Shown here: positions 4,915 through 10,402 of the stretch, one piece after another
Layout: each line of letters begins with the position of its first letter
How positions within the stretch are numbered: the first letter of the stretch is position 1
NCBI GenBank assembly: GCA_026982835.1
Contig: JALSGI010000739.1
Coordinates: 1 to 10,402, forward strand
DNA: 10,402 nucleotides
Origin: Planctomycetota bacterium
GTDB taxonomy: Bacteria; Planctomycetota; Planctomycetia; Pirellulales; S012-138
Reading direction: 5' to 3'
Notes under the pieces: model-generated
The model's input: the letters and a program-made list of their open reading frames with translations, nothing else
The model's database searches: none
What the model was told of the DNA's origin: nothing
Program-made: the position numbers and the translations under genes

Positions 4915-6000
4915 ATGAACCGTTTTCCCGATACGAACCACCCGTGGTGCTGGCTGCCGGCCTGGTGGTTTTGCCTGGCGGCCGTAGCCGCCGCGGCCGG
5001 GGCAGCCGAGATCGAGTTCCGTTCCACGGTGCGCATTCAGCGGCCCGTGGTGCGACTGGGCGATGTGGCCCAGATCACCGGCCCCTCGGCCCAGGTGCAA
5101 CGACTCCAGCAAGTGGAGCTGGGTCCGGCTCCGCCTCCGGGAGAGCGTGTGTTGCTTCGGGCAAGCGGCATCCGGCAGCAGCTTTGGCGGCGCGGGTTTG
5201 CCCCGGCCGAGCATGTTTTCCGCGGGGCCTCGGTGATCGAGGTGTTCCGCGCCGAGCCCGGGCCAACGCGGCGGGAGGCCCCGGTGCGGAAAACCGATTC
5301 CGCGCAACTGCGTCAGCAAGCCGCGCGTCGCCTGGCCGCGCTGGCCCTGCGGCAGTGGTTCGCCGACCCGGAGCAGCGTGCGCTGTGGGACCTGGAACTT
5401 GCGCTCACTGCCCAGCAGGCCCAGACGGTGCTCCAGGCCCAACGCCTAAGCCTGGCTCCGTTGCCACCGGCCGGTGTGGCCAGGCCGGCCGACTCCCCCC
5501 TGCCGGTTCCCCCGGTGGGAGAACTGCTGGTGCAAGTGCATGGGGAAAATTCCGTCCTACCGCTGCGGCTTGCTTATCGCTTGAAACAGCGCCCGGTGAT
5601 GGTGGTGGCCGCCACCGGCCTTGCCCGGGGCACCGTGCTCCAGCGGCGCCACCTGCGGCTGGCTCCGCTGCGGCGCGGGATGAACCCGCAAGCGGTGGCC
5701 GCGGAGATGGAAACGGTGCTGGGTTGGGAACTCACCCGAACGATCCGCCCCGGCGAGCCGATCCCCCCCGCGGCGCTGCGACGCCCGGTGCTGGTCCGCC
5801 GCGGCGACGTGGTGGACGTGGTGGTGCTGGCCCCGGGCGTGCGCCTGCGGACCCGAGGCCGGGCCCGCTCCGCAGGAGCCCAAGGGGATGTGATCGAAGT
5901 GGAATCGCTGCTGAATCGCAAGACGTTCTTCGCCCGCGTGGTCGATGTACAGACCGTACAGGTGCAGGCCACGGCCACGACGGCCGGAGGCGTTCGCTAG
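4915..6000 (+). CDS. flgA: Flagellar P-ring assembly chaperone FlgA (SAF domain)
   Basis: FlgA is a periplasmic protein needed to assemble FlgI into the P-ring. The product has 361 residues, clearly longer than E. coli FlgA (about 219). A signal peptide is evident: a short N-terminus, then a Trp/Ala-rich hydrophobic stretch to about residue 31 (AAAAGAA), followed by EIEFRSTV. Residues 32-110 (VRLGDVAQITGP...) form the N-terminal FlgA module. Residues 228-290 form an SAF domain (PVMVVAATGLARGTVLQ, RRGMNP, TRTIRPGEPIPPAAL), followed by a C-terminal beta domain (RRGDVVDVVV...GDVIEVESLLNRKTFFARVVD). ATG 4915 is preferred because the signal peptide begins there; the frame extends to a GTG at 4873 with no better ribosome site. 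It lies 57 bases after flgG. The region between the two conserved parts (about 120-200) is Ala/Gln/Pro-rich and probably lineage-specific. Confidence 0.9.
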   Translation: MNRFPDTNHPWCWLPAWWFCLAAVAAAAGAAEIEFRSTVRIQRPVVRLGDVAQITGPSAQVQRLQQVELGPAPPPGERVLLRASGIRQQLWRRGFAPAEHVFRGASVIEVFRAEPGPTRREAPVRKTDSAQLRQQAARRLAALALRQWFADPEQRALWDLELALTAQQAQTVLQAQRLSLAPLPPAGVARPADSPLPVPPVGELLVQVHGENSVLPLRLAYRLKQRPVMVVAATGLARGTVLQRRHLRLAPLRRGMNPQAVAAEMETVLGWELTRTIRPGEPIPPAALRRPVLVRRGDVVDVVVLAPGVRLRTRGRARSAGAQGDVIEVESLLNRKTFFARVVDVQTVQVQATATTAGGVR

Positions 6001-6016
6001 AACCGACTCGCACGAC

Positions 6017-6022
6017 AAGGAG
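6017..6022 (+). promoter_or_regulatory. Shine-Dalgarno AAGGAG fixing the GTG start of flgH
   Basis: A near-perfect ribosome binding site, 7 bases before GTG 6030. It supports a non-ATG start that an ATG-only reading would miss, because the same frame is open far upstream through flgA. Confidence 0.7.
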
Positions 6023-6029
6023 CCCCCAG

Positions 6030-6707
6030 GTGAAACGCACCTTGAGATGGCACGTGCTGCCTTTGTGGCTGATGGTTTTGTCGGCTACGGCCCCGGGCCT
6101 GCCGGCCCAGTCCGGCAGCTTGTACCAGCAGGAGCAGCAGTCCCCGGGGCCGCTGGTGCTGGGCAACAGTTCCTGGACGCTGGTAGAGCCGCCCCCGGTG
6201 CGCACCTTCCGGCTGCACGACATCATCACCGTGGTGGTGGACCAGAAGTCGCAGGTTCTGAGCGAAGGGGAGATCCAACGCCGAAAGCAGTCCAACTTCG
6301 ACGCCCTGCTGGCCAACTGGATCAAGTTGCGGGGATTGGACGTGATCCCCGCCCCGCAAAACAACGGCGACCTGCGCATCCAGGGACTGCTCAACCAGCA
6401 ATACCGGGTGCAAAACGAGCTGGAGACCAACGACGCCATGCGATTCACCATCGCCGCCGAGATCGTGGACATCCGCCCCAACGGCAACCTGGTCATCGAG
6501 GCCCGCAAGATCATCCGCAACAACAACGAGGTGTGGGAACAATCCCTCACCGGCGTGGTGCGGCCCGAGGACGTGCTCCCCACCAACAAAGTGCTCAGCG
6601 AAAACATCGCCGAGCTGCGGATTCACAAGCGGGAGCTGGGCCACGTGCGCGACGGCTATCGCCGCGGGTGGCTGCAACGGCTTTGGGACCGCTTGAAGGC
6701 GTTCTAG
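6030..6707 (+). CDS. flgH: Flagellar L-ring protein FlgH (apparently not lipidated)
   Basis: FlgH forms the outer-membrane bushing around the rod. The product has 225 residues (E. coli 232). It starts with GTG at 6030: AAGGAG at 6017-6022 sits 7 bases upstream and no ATG fits. Family motifs are LHDIITVVVDQKSQ, RFTIAAEIVDIRPNGNLVIEARK, SLTGVVRPEDVLPTNKVLSENIAELRI and the terminal YRRGWLQRLWDRLKAF. The N-terminus is a signal peptide (KRTLRWHVLPLWLMVLSATA PGLPA). It has no lipobox cysteine, and the whole protein contains no cysteine, whereas proteobacterial FlgH is a lipoprotein. A signal peptidase I site after about PGLPA is likely. It lies 29 bases after flgA. Confidence 0.9.
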   Translation: MKRTLRWHVLPLWLMVLSATAPGLPAQSGSLYQQEQQSPGPLVLGNSSWTLVEPPPVRTFRLHDIITVVVDQKSQVLSEGEIQRRKQSNFDALLANWIKLRGLDVIPAPQNNGDLRIQGLLNQQYRVQNELETNDAMRFTIAAEIVDIRPNGNLVIEARKIIRNNNEVWEQSLTGVVRPEDVLPTNKVLSENIAELRIHKRELGHVRDGYRRGWLQRLWDRLKAF

Positions 6708-6709
6708 CC

Positions 6710-6729
6710 GGTTCCCCGTTACCGGAACC
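6710..6729. repeat. Inverted repeat GGTTCC / GGAACC between flgH and flgI
   Basis: 6-bp arms (6710-6715 and 6724-6729) around 8 bases, starting 3 bases after the flgH stop. There is no T-run. It may form an intercistronic RNA hairpin that adjusts flgH and flgI levels; a chance origin is possible. Confidence 0.3.
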
Positions 6730-6778
6730 AAAACCCACTGGCCGAAGCGACGATCCCATCCCAGCAAGAGACGAAACC

Positions 6779-7840
6779 ATGAAACGCTTGCTCTTCTGCC
6801 TGAGTGTCGCCGCCCTGAGCCTGGCCCTGGCCGGCCCGACCCTCGCCCAAACCCGGCTGCGAAACATCTGCCGCGTCAAAGGGCAGGAGGAGAACCAGCT
6901 TGTAGGGCTGGGGCTGGTGGTGGGTCTGCGCGGCACCGGCGATGGGAGCGACTACCTGCCCACGATCCGCTCCCTGGCCCGCGCCTTGGAGCTGATGGGC
7001 AGCCCCCTGGGCAAGAAAGGACTGGAGGAGATCACCGCCGGCAAGAACGTGGCGCTGGTGATGGTCACGGCCACCGTGCCCAAGCAAGGAGCCCGCCAAG
7101 GCGACCGGCTCAACTGCACGGTCAGCTCCATCGGTTCGGCCAAGAGCCTGGCCGGGGGGCGGTTGTTCCTCACGCCGATGTTGGGTCCCCGGCCGCAAGC
7201 CGATCCGAAGCAAAAACGCGTTTATGGCTTTGCCCAAGGCCCGGTGCAAGTGGACCCGCAGAATCCCACCACAGGTCGCATTTACCGCGGGCTGCAACTG
7301 GAAGCCGACTTCTTCCACCCCTTTATCAAGGACGGCAAGCTCACGCTGGTGATCGATCCGCATCGGGCCGGGTTCGAGCTGGCCCAGGAAATCGCCTCCA
7401 CCATCAACAACCACTTCAGCTACGAGGTGCGTCGTTCCGACCTGGCCCGGGCCGTCAACGCCTCGAACATCGAGGTGGAAATCCCGGCCATCTATCGCCG
7501 CGAGCCGGTGCAGTTTGTGGCCATGCTGATGGGCCTGCCGCTGGACCAGGTGCAAACCGAAGCCCGCGTGGTCATCAACCAGCGAAGCGGCAGCATTGTT
7601 ATCAGCGGCGACGTGCAGATCAGCCCAGCCGTGATCACCCATCGCAACATTGTGGTGGAGACCGGCAACGGGCAGGCCGGGCGATTCGTGGCCGTGGATT
7701 CCTCGGAGAACCCGCCGGCGCGGTTGCAATCGCTGCTACAGGCCCTCAACGCCATCAAGGTGCCCCCGGAGGACACCATCGAGATCATCAAGGCCCTGCA
7801 CCGCAACGGCAGCCTGCACGGCTGGCTGGTGATCGAGTGA
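6779..7840 (+). CDS. flgI: Flagellar P-ring protein FlgI
   Basis: FlgI forms the periplasmic ring around the distal rod, anchored at the peptidoglycan. The product has 353 residues (E. coli 365). The signal peptide is clear: MKRLLF, a hydrophobic core, and GPTLA before QTRL (residues 1-23). Hallmarks are LRNICRVKGQEENQLVGLGLVVGLRGTGD (28-56), KNVALVMVTATVP (89-101), RQGDRLNCTVSSIGSAKSLAGG (106-127), EARVVINQRSGSIVISGDVQISPAVITH (261-288) and the C-terminal RLQSLLQALNAIKVPPEDTIEIIKAL (315-340). The mature protein has two cysteines, Cys31 and Cys113. ATG 6779 has AAGAG at 6766-6770, 8 bases upstream. The frame is open far upstream as a shadow of flgA and flgH, which is not coding. Confidence 0.95.
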   Translation: MKRLLFCLSVAALSLALAGPTLAQTRLRNICRVKGQEENQLVGLGLVVGLRGTGDGSDYLPTIRSLARALELMGSPLGKKGLEEITAGKNVALVMVTATVPKQGARQGDRLNCTVSSIGSAKSLAGGRLFLTPMLGPRPQADPKQKRVYGFAQGPVQVDPQNPTTGRIYRGLQLEADFFHPFIKDGKLTLVIDPHRAGFELAQEIASTINNHFSYEVRRSDLARAVNASNIEVEIPAIYRREPVQFVAMLMGLPLDQVQTEARVVINQRSGSIVISGDVQISPAVITHRNIVVETGNGQAGRFVAVDSSENPPARLQSLLQALNAIKVPPEDTIEIIKALHRNGSLHGWLVIE

Positions 7841-7848
7841 CCGTCTCT

Positions 7849-7896
7849 CCCCCCGCTGACGCGGGTGGCTCAAAACCCAAAACCCAGGACCCAAGA
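7849..7896 (-). repeat. Inverted copy of the hairpin-plus-heptamer repeat, between flgI and flgJ
   Basis: Read on the minus strand, four tandem heptamers (TCTTGGG, TCCTGGG, TTTTGGG, TTTTGAG; 7896-7869) are followed by the GAGCC hairpin. The arms 7849-7856 and 7861-7868 pair with one mismatch (C7851/T7866), and the loop is GTCA. The order and content match the modules at 1555-1950. The element fills almost the whole 58-base gap. The CAGGA of its second heptamer (7885-7889) is the only Shine-Dalgarno-like sequence before flgJ. Confidence 0.75.
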
Positions 7897-7898
7897 CC

Positions 7899-8594
7899 AT
7901 GCTTAGCGCCCTCTCGGCCACGGCTCCCCAGGCGGCCTTGCTTGCCGCACAGAAGCAAGCGCAAGCGGCCCGGCCCCCGGCCGCCTTCGAGTCGCTGCTG
8001 GCCCAGAGCCCGGCCCGGCCCGATGCGCCCAAGGGACGCACCCGCTACCGGGCGGCCCACGGCGTGCCCAACCTGCTGCTGCCGCTCCACCAGGCGGGCC
8101 TGCCCGCGCCGCTGAAAGACGGCACGGCCGCCGTGGTACTCCAGCGGCCCGACGGCTCGCAAAAACGCTATCCCCTGCGGGTCAACACCACCGGCCCCCG
8201 CCCCACCACCTTGGCCGAGTTGCTGGAGCAACTGCAGGCGATCCCCGAGCTCCAAGCTTCCTGGAAAGAGGGCCTGCTGCAACTGGATGCCCGGCAGCCC
8301 GGCGTCTCGTTCACCCTGGAGGACCCGGAGGGCACCGGGCTGTGGCAGGCCCTGGGCGATAACCGCCAGGAGTTCCAGGAGGCGTTTGTTCGTATGGTAG
8401 GCACTACGCTTTACGGGCAGATGGTCCGCCAGTTGCGCCGCTCGGTGGGCAAGCCCCCGTACCTGCACGGAGGGTATGCCGAAGAGATGTTCCAGCGGCG
8501 GCTGGACGAACTGGTGGTCGATAGCCTCACCCGCCGCAACGGAGAACAACTGGCCCAAGCCATGCTCAAGCAGCAACTGAACCTGATCGGCTGA
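7899..8594 (+). CDS. flgJ: FlgJ-type rod-binding protein with an N-terminal FlgK-like domain, no muramidase domain
   Basis: The product has 231 residues. The C-terminal part (about 157-225: FQEAFVRMVGTTLYGQMVRQ, PPYLHGGYAEEMFQRRLDEL) fits the FlgJ rod-binding domain. That domain caps the growing rod in the periplasm. Its N-terminal position in enteric FlgJ is reversed here, and the C-terminal glucosaminidase domain is absent, as in many non-enteric bacteria. The N-terminus (1-50) is Ala/Gln-rich and probably disordered. Residues about 75-153 (TTLAELLEQLQAIPELQAS... then VSFTLEDPEGTGLWQALG) follow the pattern of a domain I know from FlgK proteins (TSLxDLxxxI..., FxFxxDTSGxLAALG). I infer a fused hook-associated-like beta domain. 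ATG 7899 follows CAGGA by 9 bases. The function call rests on the C-terminal domain and its place between flgI and flgN/flgK. Confidence 0.75.
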   Translation: MLSALSATAPQAALLAAQKQAQAARPPAAFESLLAQSPARPDAPKGRTRYRAAHGVPNLLLPLHQAGLPAPLKDGTAAVVLQRPDGSQKRYPLRVNTTGPRPTTLAELLEQLQAIPELQASWKEGLLQLDARQPGVSFTLEDPEGTGLWQALGDNRQEFQEAFVRMVGTTLYGQMVRQLRRSVGKPPYLHGGYAEEMFQRRLDELVVDSLTRRNGEQLAQAMLKQQLNLIG

Positions 8595-8599
8595 AAGAC

Positions 8600-8720
8600 G
8601 GCGTGCGGCTTGCGGCCTGCGCTTTTGCGCCGGTGCTACGCAGCGGGCGAGCCCTCGGCTTCAGCCGGGGGAGGCTTGGGGGCGTGTGGGAATGGCGAGC
8701 CGCGCACCGCAAGCCCGCGG
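8600..8720 (+). repeat. Mosaic repeat (heptamers, GAGCC hairpin, octamers) between flgJ and flgN
   Basis: The element begins 5 bases after the flgJ stop. Heptamers GGCGTGC, GGCTTGC and GGCCTGC (8600-8620) resemble 1861-1881. GCGCCGGTGC follows (8627-8636), as at 1887-1896. Next is the GAGCC hairpin 8652-8671, an 8-bp stem with one G-T pair and loop TTCA. Octamer-like units at 8669-8692 end in TGTGGGAA, and a degenerate GAGCC hairpin at 8700-8720 (CCGCG/CGCGG) closes it. The order mirrors the 1725-1950 array. No gene is seen in the whole 269-base gap 8595-8863. Confidence 0.75.
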
Positions 8721-8768
8721 AGAAAATTGCAATGCATTTACTCGGCTCTCCCCGGACTAAAGTAAAGT

Positions 8769-8795
8769 CCGCGGCTTGCCGGAGTAGAGCCGCGG
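8769..8795. repeat. Inverted repeat CCGCGGCT / AGCCGCGG upstream of flgN
   Basis: Perfect 8-bp arms (8769-8776 and 8788-8795) around 11 bases. A second potential stem overlaps its left side (CGGACT at 8754-8759 with AGTCCG at 8767-8772 in staggered fashion), so alternative foldings are possible in the leader. It ends 68 bases before flgN. Confidence 0.5.
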
Positions 8796-8863
8796 GAAGA
8801 GCCGGAAAACGGCAATCCAAACAACATCGCACGGCAAAGTTGCTTTCCCCAAGGAGAAAGTCC

Positions 8864-9349
8864 ATGACCACCGACGCCTGGCTGCACGAGACGCAGCGGT
8901 TCCTGGAAGAGCTGTTGGAGACCCAGGCCGAGCTGCTTGCGCTGCTGCGCAGCAAAAGCCGCCTGCTGGTGGAGCCGGACGTGGAACGGCTCCAACAGGT
9001 GCAGGCCCAAGAGGAACGGCTGCTCCGGCGGCTGGAAGGGTTCCACCGCCGCAGGGAGCAGTTGCTCCAGGCCCAGGCCCAAGGGGGCGACCCTCCGCCC
9101 ACGCTGCAAGCGGCCCTGGGACAGGCCCCCCGGGCGGCCCGCCATCGGCTACGGCCCCTGCTGGAGCAGGCCCGACACCAGAGCCAACTGCTGCGGGCCG
9201 AAAGCATCACCCACTGGGTGGTGGTGCAGCGGGTGTTGATCCACCTGGCGCAGTTGCTTGAGCTGCTGGCCACCGGCGGCCAAGGGGCCACCACCTATGA
9301 CGGCCTGAGCCGTCAAAGTCGCGGGGCGTTGATGGACGAAGCTGCCTAA
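8864..9349 (+). CDS. flgN: FlgN-type flagellar export chaperone
   Basis: FlgN is the cytosolic chaperone that holds FlgK and FlgL before type III export. The product has 161 residues, close to FlgN's usual 140-160. It is almost entirely helical and Leu/Gln/Arg-rich, with coiled-coil potential at about 8-70 and 82-137. It has a short tail, TTYDGLSRQSRGALMDEAA, like other planctomycete FlgN-type proteins as I remember them. ATG 8864 is chosen because AAGGAG (8851-8856) lies 7 bases upstream; the frame is open to 8603, but that part translates the repeat array. It sits 24 bases before flgK, its expected client, which supports the call. FlgN sequences are weakly conserved, so the assignment leans on length, composition and position. 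Confidence 0.75.
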   Translation: MTTDAWLHETQRFLEELLETQAELLALLRSKSRLLVEPDVERLQQVQAQEERLLRRLEGFHRRREQLLQAQAQGGDPPPTLQAALGQAPRAARHRLRPLLEQARHQSQLLRAESITHWVVVQRVLIHLAQLLELLATGGQGATTYDGLSRQSRGALMDEAA

Positions 9350-9373
9350 AGGACCCGGCCTGGGAGAAATGCC

Positions 9374-10402
9374 ATGTCGCTTTTCAGTTCCATCCAGTTG
9401 GCCAGCAACGCGCTGCGGGCCTCGCAGATCGGCTTGCAGGTGGTGGGGCAGAACATCGCCAACGCCAACACGCCCGGTTACATCCGCGAGGAGGCGGTGC
9501 TCACCCCGGCCACCACGCAGCAGGTGGGCAAGCTGCTGTTTGGCCTGGGTGTGGAAGTGGAGGCGGTGGTGCAGAAGGTGGACAAGTTCCTCCAAGAGCG
9601 GCTGCGCAACGCGGCCAGCGACCGGGCCAGCGGCCAGGTGCAGGAGGATAGCTACGCCCAGCTGGAAGCCCTTATCAACGAGCTGGGCGAGGAGGACCTG
9701 AGCACCACGCTGGGGGCCTTCTTCGGCAGCATCCAGGAGATTCTCAACGCCCCGGAAAGCCTGGCCACGCGCCACCTGGCCATCCTGCGGGGGCAGACGC
9801 TGGCCGACGACATCCGCCGCATGTATTCCCGGGCCTTGGAGATCCGCCGCGACCTGGACGACCGGGTGAAAAAGGCGGCCGAGGACATCAACCGGCTGCT
9901 GGAAGAAATCGCCGCGCTGAACGTGCAGATCGCCAAGGTCGAGGCCGGCTCCACCAGCAACAGCGACGCGGTGGGGCTGCGCGACCAACGGGGAAAGCTC
10001 TTGAGCGACCTGGCCGAGCTGATCGACATCCGCGTGGACGAACAGGAAGAGGGCCAGGCCAACGTCTCGCTCAACGGCATCTTCCTGGTTTCCGAAGGCA
10101 TCTACCGGGAAGTAAAGATCGTGGACCAGGCAGAGGACGGGTTCGCACTTTCCGAGGTGGTGCTGGCCGACACCGAGGAGCCGATCGGCCAAAGCAGCGG
10201 CCGCCTGGCCGGGCTCAAGATTGCCCGGGACGAGATTGTAGGCCAGTTCCTCGACGAGCTGGACCAGTTCGCCTCTACGCTCATTTACGAGTTCAACCGC
10301 GTCTTCTCCGGCGGCCAGGGGCTGCAAGGCTACGCCGAGGTAGAAAGCCTCGCCGCCGTCGAGGACGCCACCGTGCCGCTGGATCAGGCCGGGCTGCCCT
10401 TT
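9374..10402 (+). CDS. flgK: Flagellar hook-associated protein 1 FlgK, N-terminal part (3' end outside window)
   Basis: FlgK is the first hook-filament junction protein, exported by the flagellar type III system. The window holds 343 residues with no stop, ending on a codon boundary at base 10402. The N-terminus carries the axial-protein signature ALRASQIGLQVVGQNIANANTPGYIREEAVLTP (residues 13-45). It is followed by helices with LINELGEEDLSTTLGAFFGSIQEILNAPES, IAALNVQIAKVEAG and LRDQRGKLLSDLAELIDIRV, all typical of FlgK. The segment LDELDQFASTLIYEFNRVFSGGQGLQGY is the end of the first helical domain. The window stops where the variable surface domain is about to begin. ATG 9374 has GGAG (9363-9366) 7 bases upstream. 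An overlapping ATG at 9369 is in another frame. Confidence 0.93.
   Translation, partial: MSLFSSIQLASNALRASQIGLQVVGQNIANANTPGYIREEAVLTPATTQQVGKLLFGLGVEVEAVVQKVDKFLQERLRNAASDRASGQVQEDSYAQLEALINELGEEDLSTTLGAFFGSIQEILNAPESLATRHLAILRGQTLADDIRRMYSRALEIRRDLDDRVKKAAEDINRLLEEIAALNVQIAKVEAGSTSNSDAVGLRDQRGKLLSDLAELIDIRVDEQEEGQANVSLNGIFLVSEGIYREVKIVDQAEDGFALSEVVLADTEEPIGQSSGRLAGLKIARDEIVGQFLDELDQFASTLIYEFNRVFSGGQGLQGYAEVESLAAVEDATVPLDQAGLPF

Noticed and set aside
3898..5442. Minus-strand open frame of 514 codons opposite flgG and flgA
   Set aside because: It is His/Gly/Arg/Leu-rich, as expected for the antisense shadow of high-GC genes; the plus strand encodes recognisable FlgG and FlgA.
9149..10327. 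Minus-strand open frame of 392 codons opposite flgN and flgK
   Set aside because: It is an antisense shadow of FlgK with biased composition; the plus-strand frame has clear FlgK motifs and a ribosome site.

Overview
The window is a high-GC bacterial chromosome segment (GC judged by eye, not computed). It most likely comes from a planctomycete, perhaps of the order Pirellulales. Three things suggest this: the flagellar gene order flgF-flgG-flgA-flgH-flgI-flgJ(rod-binding only)-flgN-flgK; a short planctomycete-type methylcitrate pair; and intergenic repeats of a type I recall from planctomycete genomes (translations such as GGRGSCRAA and GRARLLPSR). The taxonomic call is inference.

Layout. Positions 1-1553 (+ strand) hold the 3' end of prpB (methylisocitrate lyase) and a complete prpC (2-methylcitrate synthase), 9 bp apart, as part of a propionyl-CoA methylcitrate operon. 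Positions 1554-2111 have no gene. They hold a dense mosaic of short tandem G-rich units, hairpins with covarying stems, a 67-bp near-perfect direct repeat and a planctomycete-type dispersed repeat. Positions 2112-2507 (- strand) encode an unrecognised 131-residue protein with four predicted membrane segments. Positions 2508-3022 form a divergent intergenic region with a good candidate sigma-54 (-24/-12) promoter at 2945-2960, pointing at flgF.

From 3023 to the right edge all genes are on the + strand and build the flagellar axial structure. They encode FlgF and FlgG (proximal and distal rod), FlgA (P-ring chaperone), FlgH (L-ring), FlgI (P-ring), a FlgJ-type rod-binding protein without a muramidase domain, a FlgN-type chaperone, and the N-terminal 343 residues of hook-associated protein FlgK. 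Most spacings are short, and most starts have a recognisable Shine-Dalgarno sequence.

The repeat modules of the 1555-1950 region recur inside the flagellar cluster: inverted between flgI and flgJ (7849-7896), and between flgJ and flgN (8600-8720). The flgF-flgG gap carries an inverted copy of the dispersed repeat at 2002-2029. The most notable observations are this modular repeat family with compensated hairpin stems, the FlgK-like domain in the N-terminal half of the FlgJ-type protein, an FlgH with no lipobox cysteine, and the sigma-54 candidate. No tRNA, rRNA, CRISPR array, insertion sequence or transposase gene was seen.
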